Positions 17,555 through 26,848 of a stretch of 64,000 bases of DNA are shown here, in pieces. The first letter of the stretch is position 1, and each line of letters opens with the position of its first letter. The stretch is from WHSW01 sp963821345 (lineage in GTDB: Bacteria > Actinomycetota > Thermoleophilia > Solirubrobacterales > 70-9): positions 1,178,001 to 1,242,000 of the forward strand of contig CAWGDM010000001.1 in the NCBI GenBank assembly GCA_963821345.1, in the 5' to 3' direction. Under the pieces are notes generated by a model. That model saw only the letters and a program-made list of their open reading frames with translations. It was not told the origin of the DNA and did no database searches. The position numbers were made by a program, and so were the translations under genes.

Positions 17555-18847
17555 TCAGGCCGCCGAGCTGTCGAGCAGCCGCGGCAGCATCGCCGGCAGC
17601 GCCTGGCGGCGCAGGGAGCGCGGCACCGGAAGTCGATGCAGGGTGGGCTGGAAGTTCGGCTCGCGCGCGAACCCCTCCTCGTCGCGAACGACGCGTGAGG
17701 CGGCCTCGACGACGGCCGGGTCGAAGGCCAGGCCGGATTGCGCGGAGAGGGCGAGGATCGCGTCGGCCTGAGACAGCTCGGGAGTGCCGGCGGCGGTCAG
17801 GCCGGCCCAAGCGCGGGCGACCGCCAGGACGCGACTTCCGAAGGGGATCGCCTCGGCCGGCAACCCGGCCGGCCAGCCGTTGCCCGCCCAGCGCTCGCGC
17901 GCATGCAGCGCGAGGAACGCGATCCGAGAGACGTCGGCTTCCCGCCAGTCGAGTCCCCTCGCGCCGATCGGATCGTTGACCGGCTCGATCAGATCGGCCG
18001 CGCAGACCAACGCCCGGCGCTCGGTGCGCGGCACGTCCATGACGTCGGCGATCGCCGACGTATACATGCGCATCGCCGTGGCCCGGTCCAGACGGGCTGC
18101 CGATTCGGCGGTGGCGATGCGCTCGAAGACGAACTGCGGCACGAGGATGATCGCGGCGAGAAGGAGCAGGGCGAAGACGCCGAAGGGCTCGACCAGGGCG
18201 GCGGTCGCGACCCCGACCACAAGCATGGCGAGCACCGCCGGCTCGACGTCGACGAACTCATCGCGGATCAGCGCCGAGGGGCGATAGCCCTGGTAGAAGG
18301 GCGCGAAGGTGAGGCGCGCGAAGCAGAAGTTGATCACCGACATCGCGACGCCGGCGGCGTAGAGGGCCGGGATGACCGCCGCGCCGGTCGGCGAGCCCGC
18401 GAGCTCGAGCAGTGCGGCGCCGGCCGCGACGGCGAGCGCGTAGCTTGAAACGCTGGCCACGAGGCCGGGGGAGAAGCGCGGCTCTCGCCGGAGGACGAAT
18501 CGGGAGAGGAAGTCAGGGACCACCCAGACGATCAGCGCCGGGACCGGGCCACCGACGGCGAGGGTGACGAAAGCGACCACGAGGGTGGCGCCGAAGAAGG
18601 CCTGGCTGCCGGCCTTCAGCCGTACCTCGCAGAGGTAGGCGACGCCTGAGATCGCGGCCAGCGACGCAATCAGGATCGGGTCGCCCCAGTCGGAGCCGGG
18701 GGCGACCGCCGCCAGCGCGAGGACCGCGGCGATCGCCGGGATCACGTTGAACGCGATCGCCTCACGGCGAGCCGAGGCGTCCAGGGGACGCCAGCGTCGC
18801 AAAACGCGCCGCTCCGTCGGCGCACGGAAATCCATCTCCGAGTGCAT
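17555..18847 (-). CDS. Membrane sensor-like protein with degenerate HD-GYP domain
   Basis: A 430-residue protein. About eight hydrophobic segments occupy residues 30-235 (a MASE-like membrane sensor). The C-terminal soluble part, about residues 245-400, aligns by eye with HD-GYP phosphodiesterases: LHARERWAGNGWPAGLPAEA matches the HHERWDGxGYP region and IPFGSRVLAVARAWAGL matches the helix after it. The HD dyad and most metal-binding His residues are missing, and GYP is GWP. It is therefore unlikely to hydrolyse c-di-GMP but could bind a nucleotide or act as a receptor. No operon partner is seen. Confidence 0.72.
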   Translation of the reverse strand: MHSEMDFRAPTERRVLRRWRPLDASARREAIAFNVIPAIAAVLALAAVAPGSDWGDPILIASLAAISGVAYLCEVRLKAGSQAFFGATLVVAFVTLAVGGPVPALIVWVVPDFLSRFVLRREPRFSPGLVASVSSYALAVAAGAALLELAGSPTGAAVIPALYAAGVAMSVINFCFARLTFAPFYQGYRPSALIRDEFVDVEPAVLAMLVVGVATAALVEPFGVFALLLLAAIILVPQFVFERIATAESAARLDRATAMRMYTSAIADVMDVPRTERRALVCAADLIEPVNDPIGARGLDWREADVSRIAFLALHARERWAGNGWPAGLPAEAIPFGSRVLAVARAWAGLTAAGTPELSQADAILALSAQSGLAFDPAVVEAASRVVRDEEGFAREPNFQPTLHRLPVPRSLRRQALPAMLPRLLDSSAA

Positions 18848-18956
18848 CCAAGACCGATCGTAATCGGAAACCCGGTTCGGTCCCAGACGGATATACGTTG
18901 ATTAGCCCGAGCGCCAGCCCACAGTGCCTGCTCCTTGCTCGTGAAACTGCGCAAAA

Positions 18957-18985
18957 GCTACCAAGACCTAATGAAACTTGGTAGC
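18957..18985 (-). terminator. Rho-independent terminator after the DNA glycosylase gene
   Basis: A 9-bp perfect stem (GCTACCAAG / CTTGGTAGC) with an 11-base loop lies 28 bases past the glycosylase stop. Read on the minus strand it is followed by TTTT, giving the classical intrinsic terminator form. The rest of the 166-base gap to the HD-GYP-like gene holds no gene. Confidence 0.7.
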
Positions 18986-19013
18986 AGGCGGGCGATATGT
19001 TGCAACCTCGCTC

Positions 19014-19638
19014 TCAGATCGGCTCGTTCGAGAGGCTCTCCCAGAGGTAGATCGAGGCGAGTGAGCGATGCGGGCGCCAGGGCTCGGCGATCGCCTCGAG
19101 CTCGGCCGGCGCCGGCAGCTCGTCGAGGCCGTACGCCTCCTGGACGGCCTTGCGGATCCCGAGGTCGCCGGTCGGCAGCACGTCCGGTCGCTCGAGGAAG
19201 AAGATCAGGAACATCTGCGCGCTCCAGACGCCGAAGCCGCGGACCGCCGTGATCTCGGCGATCACCTCCTCGTCGCTGAGCTCCGTCGAGCCGGTCGAGC
19301 TCGAGCTCCCCGGAGATCACGTGCTCGGCGAGGTCGCGGACGTACTCGACCTTGCGCCACGAGAGCCCGACCTCGCGCAGCTTCTCGGGCTCGACCTCCA
19401 GCAGGCCCTCCGGCGGCGGGGTGGTGCCCCCGAACAGATCGAGGACGCGGTCGTAGATCGTCGCCGCGGCCTTCACCGAGAGCTGCTGGCCGACGACGCT
19501 TCGCAGCAGCATCCCGTAGGCATCGACCTCGGGCCGGCGCCGGCGGCGCGCGTCGATGCTGCGGGCGCCGAGCCGGGCCACCAGCTCGCCGATCACCGGG
19601 TCGGCGGCGGCAAGGTGATCGGCGGCGCCCTGGCTCAT
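19014..19638 (-). CDS. DNA-3-methyladenine glycosylase (HhH-GPD, AlkA-type), frame broken once
   Basis: A base-excision repair enzyme of about 207 residues. The HhH-GPD fold is visible: LLRSVVGQQLSVKAAATIYD at the N-terminal half, then AEITAVRGFGVWSAQMFLIF, which is the helix-hairpin-helix with the G-x-G-x-W segment. FLERPDVLPTGDLGIRKAVQ supplies the catalytic Asp (D in GDLG). RPHRSLASIYLWE near the end is characteristic. One frame change lies near 19285, after ELDRLD. It starts with MSQGAAD at 19638 and is divergent from the sulfatase genes. AlkA-like removal of alkylated bases is the family function; exact substrate range is unknown. Confidence 0.86.
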
Positions 19639-19710
19639 CCGCTCGACGCTATGTGAATCGCCCGGGTCCGTGGTCGCCCCTCGCTATCCTGCCGCCCGGC
19701 GTCCCCGGCC

Positions 19711-19843
19711 GCGACTTGCGCGCGGGGCAGGTGTTTCGACGCCCAGGGACCCGGGACGTCCCAAGTCGCCATGCCCGTGAGAGTGCCCGCACAAGTGCCG
19801 ATCGACTCGATCCGTCGCCGGCCACGCTGAAGTCGTGGCCGGC
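19711..19843 (+). repeat. Inverted repeats in the leader of the first sulfatase gene
   Basis: Two separate dyads occupy the 196-base gap before the sulfatase. GCGACTTG (19711-19718) and CAAGTCGC (19762-19769) could close a 43-base structure that itself includes GGGACGTCCC. Nearer the gene, GCCGGCCACG (19817-19826) and CGTGGCCGGC (19834-19843) form a 10-bp stem with a 7-base loop that buries the presumed GTG start at 19835. No gene is seen in this gap. Function is unproven. Confidence 0.4.
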
Positions 19844-21597
19844 ATCGCCCTGCTCGCGCTCGGCCTGCTGGTCGCGCTGCGGGCTCGGTTCGCCGGTCGC
19901 CAGGCCGCCGCTCGCCGGCGCCCAGACGGCGGCGAAGCCGAACATCGTGGTCCTGCTCACCGACGATCAGGAGTCGCGCTCGATGCGGGTGATGAAGAAG
20001 GTCGGCAAGGAGCTGAAGCGCAAGGGCGTGACGATGAAGTCGTACTACGACAACTTCCCGCTCTGCTGTCCGGCGCGCTCGACGCTGCTCACCGGCCAGT
20101 ACGCCCACAACCACCACGTGCTCTCCAACTCGCCGCCCGACGGCGGCTACGGCGTCTTCAACGAGCTCCACGGCGACAACTACCTGCCGCTCTGGCTGCA
20201 GGCGGCCGGCTACCGGACCTCCTACGTCGGCAAGTACGAGAACGGCTACGCCGAGCCCGACGAGTACGGCACCGTGCCCTCGGACGTGCCGCGGGGCTGG
20301 GACGACTGGCACGTGCTGGCGCCGTCGCGGGCCCAGTACTTCAACTACACGCTGAACCAGAACGGCAGCCTGCGCCAGTACACCGACGCCGAGGAGGACT
20401 ACTCGCACCGACGTGTTCACGAAGAAGGCGAAGAACTGGATCCGCGCCAACGCGAAGGCGCACGACGCCGTTCTACCTCGAGCTCGGCTACGCGGCGCCG
20501 CACGGCGGCGGCGGCGGCGACCCGGGCCGCTCGTGCAACCGCGCCGCGGTCCCCGCACCGCGCGATCTCTCGGACCCTGAAGGGCAAGTTCAAGAACACC
20601 CTGCCGCCGTCGTTCAACGAGGCCGACGTCTCCGACAAGCCGAGCGCGGTTGCCGAGAAGGCGCCGCTGACCGAGGGCCAGATCTCCGACACGCTGCGCA
20701 AGCGCCGCTGCGCCTGGGAGTCGCTGCTCGCCGTCGACGACAGCGTCGACGCGCTGGTGGACGAGATCCAGCGCGACGGGATCAAGAACAACACCTACAT
20801 CTTCTTCCTCTCCGACAACGGCTTCCTGCGCGGCGAGCACCGGATCCGCGACAACAAGCGCTACATCTACGAGGAGTCGGCGCGGGTGCCGTTCATCGCC
20901 CGCGGTCCTGGGATCCCTCACGGGGAGAGCTCCGAGGACGTGGTCGTCAACGCCGACCTCACCTCGACCATCCTCGAGCTCGCCGGCGCCTCGGCGGGCC
21001 TCACCCAGGACGGCCAGTCGCTGATGCCGAGCCTCCTCGATCCGAAGCTCGAGCGCGGCCGGGCGATCCTGCTCGAGGCCTACGCGGGCGAGCAGATCCT
21101 CGGGGTGCGCACGTCGCGCTACCTGTACACGGAGTGGGACGGCGACAAGAACCCGCTGACGCCCGAGAAGGAGCTCTACGACACCTACGCCGATCCCGTA
21201 CGAGCTCAACAACCTCGCCAACGACCCCGCCTACCTGTCGGTCGTGCTCCAGCTCGGCCACGAGCTCGACCAGCTGATCGATTGCGCCGGCGCCGACTGT
21301 CGCGGCGCGCCCAGCGGCACCCTGACGCTGGCGACCGGCGGCAACGGCCCGGCCGGCTGCACGTTCCCGCCGGTGACCGCGAAGTTCTTCAGCCCGGACG
21401 AGAGCCAGATAGTCAGCGTCTCGTTCCGCGCCGGCAGCGTCGCGCTCGGCGACGACACCGTGGCGCCGTTCGAGGCTCCGGTCCCCGATTCTGCGATCCG
21501 CGACGAGCTGCCCGATGCGGCCACTGTGAGCGCCAAGGCGTTGTTCACCGACGGCCGGCGGCTCGGCTTCTCTCAGAATGTGAAGCTGTGCAAGTAG
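19835..21597 (+). CDS. Secreted sulfatase (Cys-type), frame broken about five times
   Basis: A type I sulfatase of about 585 residues, exported by a signal peptide (VAGIALLALGLLVALRARF). The N-terminal metal-site segment is KPNIVVLLTDDQESRSMRVM. The modification motif CxPxR reads NFPLCCPARSTLLTGQYAHN, whose Cys would be converted to formylglycine. FFLSDNGFLRGEHRIRDNK carries the second metal-site Asp/Asn. Breaks lie near 19905, 20408, 20470, 20572 and 21195. The C-terminal 130 residues follow the catalytic domain and are unassigned. It is followed by a related sulfatase. The substrate is probably a sulfated polysaccharide or steroid ester, but this is not decided by sequence. Confidence 0.85.
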
Positions 21598-23189
21598 GCC
21601 GGGCGTGGTTCGCGGTTGCGCTGATCGTCGGATTGGCCGCCGCGACCGCCGTCGCCGGCTGCGGCGGACCCGACCCGAACCCTCCGGTCACCCCGGACCC
21701 CGCGACCGGCGAGCAGCCGAACATCGTCTTCGTGCTCACCGACGATCAGGACTACACCTCGTTCAACCGCCGGATCATGCCCCACACCTTCGACCTGATC
21801 GTCGACCAGGGCACCCGGTTCACCAACTACTACGACGCCACCCCGCTGTGCTGTCCGGCGCGCGCGGCACTGCTCACGGGTCAGTACGGGCACAACAACG
21901 GCGTGCTCAACAACAAGCCCGGGTACGGCGCCCTCGACCGAGCCCGACAACGTGCTCCCGGTCTGGCTGCAGCGAGCCGGTTATCGAGACCGCCAACGTC
22001 GGCAAGTTCCTGAACGGCTACGAGAACGCGGTCGACGACAAGGACACCGTCGCCCCGGGCTGGGACCGCTGGTCGGTGGAGATCGGCAACGGCCGTGGCT
22101 ATTACGACTTCAAGCTCGCCGTCGACGGCAAGCAACGCAAGGAGCAGTACCACGGCGAGTACCTGACCGACGTCCTCAACCAGCGCGCCCAGGAGTACCT
22201 GCGCGACCTCGCCGGCGACGACCCCTTCTACCTGCAGCTATGGCGAGAGCGCCCCGCACGTCGAGAACATCAACGCGAACAGCGGCGGGCCCTGCGGCGG
22301 CCAGGCGGTGCCGCCGCCGCGCGACCTCGGCCGATTTGCCGGCGAGCAGCTGCCCCGGCTGCCGGGGGTGCTCGAGCGCGACGTCTCCGACAAGCCCGCG
22401 ATCGTCGCCGACCAGCCGCCGATCACCCCGGCTCGCCGCGCCGTGCTTCGCCACCGCTACGAGTGCCGGATCGAGACCCTGCCCGCGGTCGACCGCGGCG
22501 TCGCCGGCGTGGTCCGCACCCTGCGCCAGACCGGCGAGCTCGACGACACGATCATCGTCTACGCCTCCGACAACGGCACCTTCGACGGCCAGCACCGCCT
22601 CCCGGGAGGCAAGGGGCTCGCCTACGAGGAGGCGGCGCACCTGCCGCTCGCCGTCCGGGTGCCGGCGAAGTTCCTGCAGGGCCCGGCCCCGCCGGTGGTC
22701 AGCGACCTGGTCGCCAACATCGACTACGCGCCGACCGTGGTCGACTGGTCCGGGACCGAGACCTGTCCCGAGGTCGGCGATTGCCGGGTGATGGACGGGC
22801 GCTCGCTCCTCGGCCTGCTCTCCTCGAATCCGGCGGGCTACCCGGCCGACCGCGCGATCGCCACCGAGCTCGATCTGCAGAAGGACGAGGTCCAGCCCGG
22901 CCGCGGGATCTCGTGCAGCTTCGAGGGCGTGCGCCAGCTTCCGTGGCTGTACATCCGCCACACCGCGCTGCCCGACCTGGCGACCGGCACCTGCGAGCCG
23001 AGCGACGTCTCGGAGCTCTACAACCACGACCACGACCCGTATGAGCTGCGCAACCTGCTCGCCGGTCCGGTGGGGCCGCCGCTGCAGGCGACCGCGGACC
23101 GGTTCTCACAGCTGACCGACGACCTCCAGGTCTGCGCCGGGATCGAGGGACGCGATCCGGAGCCTGAGAGCGGTCAGTACTGCCGCTGA
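21588..23189 (+). CDS. Sulfatase lipoprotein (Cys-type), frame broken about three times
   Basis: A second sulfatase of about 533 residues, beginning with a lipoprotein signal (FAVALIVGLAAATAVAGCGG), so it should be tethered to the membrane. Motifs: QPNIVFVLTDDQDYTSFNRR, then DATPLCCPARAALLTGQYGH (formylglycine Cys in CCPAR), then TIIVYASDNGTFDGQHRLPG and KGLAYEEAAHLPLAVRVP. Breaks lie near 21940, 21985 and 22240. The GTG start at 21588 overlaps the end of the first sulfatase by 10 bases, so the two form one operon. The genes share arrangement and motifs and look like a tandem duplication that later diverged. Confidence 0.85.
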
Positions 23190-23217
23190 CCAGAACCCGC
23201 CGACTAGCCTTGGTGGG

Positions 23218-23514
23218 GTGACCGTCCTCGGCGTGCTCGTCGCCTGCATCATGTTCGCGCTGATCGCCCGCGCCTTCGTCCAGTCCTACGGCGAGCGCCC
23301 GCCCGAGCATCCGCGGCTCGCCGACTGGCCCGACGACCCGCGGTTGCTGACCGTCGACCAGGTCGCCGCGCGGCTCGAGACCTCGGGCGCCGAGGTCATG
23401 GGGCTGGTGGAGCGCGGCGCGATCCCGTTCCTGGTCGTCGATGGCTTCAACGCCTCGAGCCCGCAGCGCTACCGCTTCGATCGCGACGAGATCGACGACT
23501 GGGTGATCGGCTAG
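23218..23514 (+). CDS. Small membrane-anchored protein with excisionase-type HTH
   Basis: A 98-residue protein with one N-terminal membrane segment (VTVLGVLVACIMFALIARAF). Residues 43-96 then form a HTH_17 / MerR-like winged helix (LLTVDQVAARLETSGAEVMG, with YRFDRDEIDDWVIG at the end). This is the layout of excisionase-family DNA-binding domains, but here it is tied to the membrane. The GTG is 28 bases after the sulfatase stop, and the stop overlaps the enoyl-CoA hydratase gene by 4 bases. Regulation of a nearby gene from the membrane is possible. No phage genes accompany it. Confidence 0.72.
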   Translation: MTVLGVLVACIMFALIARAFVQSYGERPPEHPRLADWPDDPRLLTVDQVAARLETSGAEVMGLVERGAIPFLVVDGFNASSPQRYRFDRDEIDDWVIG

Positions 23515-24326
23515 CGGCCCTTCCAGTCGGGCTTGCGCTTCTCGGCGAAGGCGCGGATCCCCTCGCGGAAGTCCTCGGACGCAAAGCACGACTCGCGCAG
23601 CTCGATCAGCTCGCGCTCCTGCTCCGGGCTCAGCCTGGCGGCCCGGGCCAGGGTCTCGATCGCGCGCTTGTTCCCGATCACCGACAGCGGCGCGTTGGCA
23701 GCGATCTCCGCGGCGAGCTCCAGGGCCGCGTCCTCGACCTCGTCATCGTCGACCGTCCAGTTGACGAGCCCGATCCGCTCCGCGCGCTCGGCGTCCACGT
23801 TGCGGCCGGTGAGGAACAGCTCGCGGGCGCCGGCGATGCCGACCACGTCGATGAACCGCTCGAGCCCGGTGTGGCTGTAGATCAGGCCGAGCTTCGCCGG
23901 CGGCATCCCCAGCTTCGCCCCGGCGGCGCAAATTCGGATGTCGCAGCGGACCGCCAGCTCGAGCCCGCCTCCGAGGCAGTGGCCGTTGATCGCCGCGACC
24001 ACCGGGTACGGGTGGGCGCTGACCGCGTCCATCGCCGCTTGGAACGGGTGGGCCACGAGCGCCTCGGCGTCGCGCTCGAACGATTGCTCGGGGATCGCGC
24101 CGATGTCGTAGCCGGCGGAGAAGGCGCCGCCGGTGCCGGTGATCACCACGCAGCGAGTCTCGATCCCCTGCGCGAGCTCGGGCAGGGTGCCGGCGATCGC
24201 GTCGAGGACCTCGTGGTCGAGGGGATTGCGCTTCTCCGGGTTGGTGAGCGTCAGCCGGGCGACCGCGTCGGCGGGGCGGTCGAGGGTCAGCTTTCCGGAC
24301 GCGAGCGGCCCGCTACTCGAGGACAA
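23511..24326 (-). CDS. Enoyl-CoA hydratase/isomerase family protein
   Basis: A 271-residue crotonase-fold enzyme. The oxyanion-hole segments are present: GAFSAGYDIGAIPEQ near residue 68 and INGHCLGGGLELAVRCDIRI near residue 110. The usual catalytic Glu pair is partly recognisable (GGLELA). LGMPPAKLGLIYSHTGLERF is the conserved core. The TTG start at 24326 overlaps the biotinyl carrier stop by 14 bases, so the two are co-translated. It probably hydrates or isomerises an enoyl-CoA in fatty-acid or amino-acid breakdown. The exact reaction (hydratase, isomerase, dehydratase) is open. Confidence 0.88.
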   Translation of the reverse strand: MSSSSGPLASGKLTLDRPADAVARLTLTNPEKRNPLDHEVLDAIAGTLPELAQGIETRCVVITGTGGAFSAGYDIGAIPEQSFERDAEALVAHPFQAAMDAVSAHPYPVVAAINGHCLGGGLELAVRCDIRICAAGAKLGMPPAKLGLIYSHTGLERFIDVVGIAGARELFLTGRNVDAERAERIGLVNWTVDDDEVEDAALELAAEIAANAPLSVIGNKRAIETLARAARLSPEQERELIELRESCFASEDFREGIRAFAEKRKPDWKGR

Positions 24327-24522
24327 CGAGTACGTCGCCCTCCTGGACCGACTGGCCCTCCTCGCAGCGAATCTGGGAGACGGTGCCGTCGTCCTCGACC
24401 TCGACCGGCATCTCCATCTTCATCGACTCGAGGATCACCACGGTGTCGCCGTCGGAGACCTGGTCGCCGACCGCGACCTCGATTTTCCACACGGTTCCGG
24501 TGATGTGAGCTTCGACGTCCAT
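24313..24522 (-). CDS. Biotinyl carrier protein (free-standing biotin-attachment domain)
   Basis: A 69-residue protein that is a single biotinyl-lipoyl domain. The biotinylation motif is ILESMKMEMPVEV, with Lys35 as the modified residue. GTVWKIEVAVGDQVSDGDTV and VQEGDVLVVLE form the two flanking strands. The ATG at 24522 is clear. Such short carriers serve acyl-CoA carboxylases. The matching carboxyltransferase is at 47444-48994 and the biotin synthesis genes are at 11-17.5 kb. The carboxylase subunit is not in the window. Its gene overlaps an enoyl-CoA hydratase, so a CoA-ester pathway is likely. Confidence 0.9.
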   Translation of the reverse strand: MDVEAHITGTVWKIEVAVGDQVSDGDTVVILESMKMEMPVEVEDDGTVSQIRCEEGQSVQEGDVLVVLE

Positions 24523-24547
24523 CGCGGCGGGAGAATATCCCGATCCG

Positions 24548-25282
24548 ATGACGAAGACGACGGACCTACTGGTGGTTGCGGCTGCCCGCGACGAGGCCGA
24601 CCGGATCGGGGCCACGGTCGACGCCCTGCGCCAGACCTTCCCCGCGGCGCAGATCTGGGTCGCCGACGACGCCTCCAGCGACGGCACCGCCGAGGTCGCG
24701 CTCGCGCACGGGGCGCGGGTGGTGAGCCGCGGACGCCCGCACGGCAAGGGCGCCAACATGACCGCCGCGGCGACGGCGGCGTTGGGCGACGGCGAGCCGC
24801 CGGCGATCGCCCTGGTCTGCGACGGCGACCTCGGCGCCTCGGCCGCCCGCCTGGCGCCGCTGGTGGAGGCGGTCGAGCGCGGAAATTGCGACCTCGCCGT
24901 GGCGGCCTTCCGCCGCCGCGTCGGCGGCGGCTTCGGGGTCGCGTTGCGGTTCGCCCGCTGGGCGATCCGCAGCCGTTGCGGCTACCAGGCCGGGGCGCCG
25001 ATCTCCGGCCAGCGAGCGATGCGAGGCGAGGTGTTGCGCGCCGTGCTTCCGTTCGCCGACGGTTACGGGATGGAGATCGGGATGACCGTCGACGCGGTCC
25101 GCGCCGGGTACCGGGTGGCCGAGCTCGAGCTCGACCTCGAGCATCGCTCCACCGGGCGGACGCTGGCAGGGTTCGTTCATCGCGGCCGCCAGCTGCGCGA
25201 CTTCACCCGCGTCTGGTGGACCAGGCGAGCGAAAAGCGAGCAGCCCAAGGACGCAGGCGGATCGGCGAGCGAGCGTGGTTGA
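24548..25282 (+). CDS. Glycosyltransferase family 2
   Basis: A 244-residue GT-A fold glycosyltransferase. The nucleotide-sugar region begins DLLVVAAARDEADRIGATVD, with the metal-binding Asp motif at VCDGDLGASA (in place of DxD). VADDASSDGTAEVALAHGAR is the typical second strand pair. A C-terminal polybasic tail (RRAKSEQPKDAGGSASERG) suggests contact with the membrane, as in dolichol-phosphate mannose/glucose synthases. It is divergent from the biotinyl carrier gene across 25 bases. The sugar donor and acceptor are not predictable. Confidence 0.85.
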   Translation: MTKTTDLLVVAAARDEADRIGATVDALRQTFPAAQIWVADDASSDGTAEVALAHGARVVSRGRPHGKGANMTAAATAALGDGEPPAIALVCDGDLGASAARLAPLVEAVERGNCDLAVAAFRRRVGGGFGVALRFARWAIRSRCGYQAGAPISGQRAMRGEVLRAVLPFADGYGMEIGMTVDAVRAGYRVAELELDLEHRSTGRTLAGFVHRGRQLRDFTRVWWTRRAKSEQPKDAGGSASERG

Positions 25283-25330
25283 CCTCCACGTGAGCGAGGC
25301 GATCCGCCGAGGACGCCGGGATGCGAAGCT

Positions 25331-26800
25331 TTGCAGCCGCCTGTGATTCTCGCGATCGACCAGGGCACGACCGGGACCACGTGCCTCGTCTTCGACGGCG
25401 AGGGCGCGATCAGGGGTCGCGCCTACAGCGAGTTTCGCCAGCACTTTCCGCGCCCGGGCTGGGTCGAGCACGATCCGAACGAGATCTGGGGGGTGACCCG
25501 GCGGGTCGCTTCGCACGCGCTCGCCGACGCGAAGGCCGATCCCGGCAGCCTCGACGCGATCGGGATCACCAACCAGCGCGAGACCGTGGTCGCCTGGGAT
25601 CCGAGGACCGGCGAGCCGGTCCACAACGCGCTCGTCTGGCAGGACCGCCGCACCGCCTCGCGCTGCGATGAGCTGCGCGCGGCCGGCCACGAGCAGCTGG
25701 TCCGCGAGCGCACCGGCCTGGTCCTCGACCCCTACTTCTCGGGCACCAAGATCGAGTGGCTGCTCGCCAACGTCCCCGAGGCGGCCGACGCGGTCTTCGG
25801 GACGATCGACGCCTGGCTGGTCTACAAGCTCACAGGGCGCCACGCGACCGACCTCTCGAATGCCTCGCGGACGATGCTGTTCGACATCGGCGAGCGCCGC
25901 TGGGACGCGGAGTTGTGCGGGTTGCTGGGCATCGACCCCGAGCGGCTTCCCGAGCCGCTGCCGTCGGCGGGCATCTTCGGCACCACAACCGAGTTCGGCG
26001 GCGAGGTCCCGGTCGCCGGGATCGCCGGAGATCAGCAGGCGGCGCTGTTCGGCCAGGCCTGCACCCGGCCCGGGATGGCGAAGAACACCTATGGGACCGG
26101 CAGCTTCGTGCTCCTCAACGCGGGCACCGCGCTGCCGCCGCCCAGTGAGGGTCTGTTGACCACGATCGCCTGGGGCCTCGAGGGCGAGGTCACCTACGCG
26201 CTCGAGGCCGCTGTGTTCATCACCGGCGCCGCGGTCCAGTGGCTGCGCGATGGCCTCGGCCTGGTCGCGGAGGCCGCCGAGACCGAGGGCATGGCCGCCT
26301 CGCTGGAGTCCAACGACGACGTCTACTTCGTCCCCGCCCTCACCGGCCTCGGCTCGCCCCACTGGGACCCCTACGCGCGCGGGACGATCGTCGGCCTGAC
26401 CAGGGGGACCGGCCGTGCCCACCTGGCCCGGGCGGCGCTCGAGGCGATCGGCTACCAGACCGTGGACGCGGTCCGCGCCCAGGAGCGGGTCGCCGGCGCG
26501 CCGCTGCGGGAGCTGCGCGCTGACGGGGGTGCGGTCGCCAACCGCTGGCTGATGCAGTTTCAGGCCGACGTCCTCGGTGCGCCGGTGATCGTTCCCGAGA
26601 TCGCCGAGACGACGGCGCTCGGCGCCGCCTACTTGGCCGGGATCGGCGCCGGGCGGTGGAGCGCGGACGAGGTCGAGCGGATGTGGGGCGAGGCGGCCCG
26701 CTATGAGCCGGCGATGGCGGCCGCCGAACGCGAGCGGCTGATCGGCCGCTGGGCCGACGCGGTCGCGCGCTCACGGGGCTGGGCGCAGCGCGAGCAGTAA
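25331..26800 (+). CDS. glpK: Glycerol kinase
   Basis: A 489-residue FGGY kinase that phosphorylates glycerol to sn-glycerol 3-phosphate. ILAIDQGTTGTTCLVFDGEG is the phosphate-binding N-terminus. GITNQRETVVAWDPRTGEPV and GIAGDQQAALFGQ are the FGGY signatures. NTYGTGSFVLLNAGT and LTGLGSPHWDPYARGTIVGL complete the family picture. The start is TTG at 25331 or GTG at 25343; neither has a strong ribosome site. The next plus-strand gene is PlsC, which acylates glycerol phosphate derivatives, so the pair fits membrane lipid synthesis from glycerol. Confidence 0.95.
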   Translation: MQPPVILAIDQGTTGTTCLVFDGEGAIRGRAYSEFRQHFPRPGWVEHDPNEIWGVTRRVASHALADAKADPGSLDAIGITNQRETVVAWDPRTGEPVHNALVWQDRRTASRCDELRAAGHEQLVRERTGLVLDPYFSGTKIEWLLANVPEAADAVFGTIDAWLVYKLTGRHATDLSNASRTMLFDIGERRWDAELCGLLGIDPERLPEPLPSAGIFGTTTEFGGEVPVAGIAGDQQAALFGQACTRPGMAKNTYGTGSFVLLNAGTALPPPSEGLLTTIAWGLEGEVTYALEAAVFITGAAVQWLRDGLGLVAEAAETEGMAASLESNDDVYFVPALTGLGSPHWDPYARGTIVGLTRGTGRAHLARAALEAIGYQTVDAVRAQERVAGAPLRELRADGGAVANRWLMQFQADVLGAPVIVPEIAETTALGAAYLAGIGAGRWSADEVERMWGEAARYEPAMAAAERERLIGRWADAVARSRGWAQREQ

Positions 26801-26848
26801 CCGAACCGCGCCCCGGGGTTAGTTCGGCTGCCGCACCTAGCTTCGAAG

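Noticed and set aside
23218..23514. Mobile element because of the excisionase-like HTH
   Set aside because: No integrase, attachment repeat or composition shift is present, and the protein has an unusual membrane anchor.
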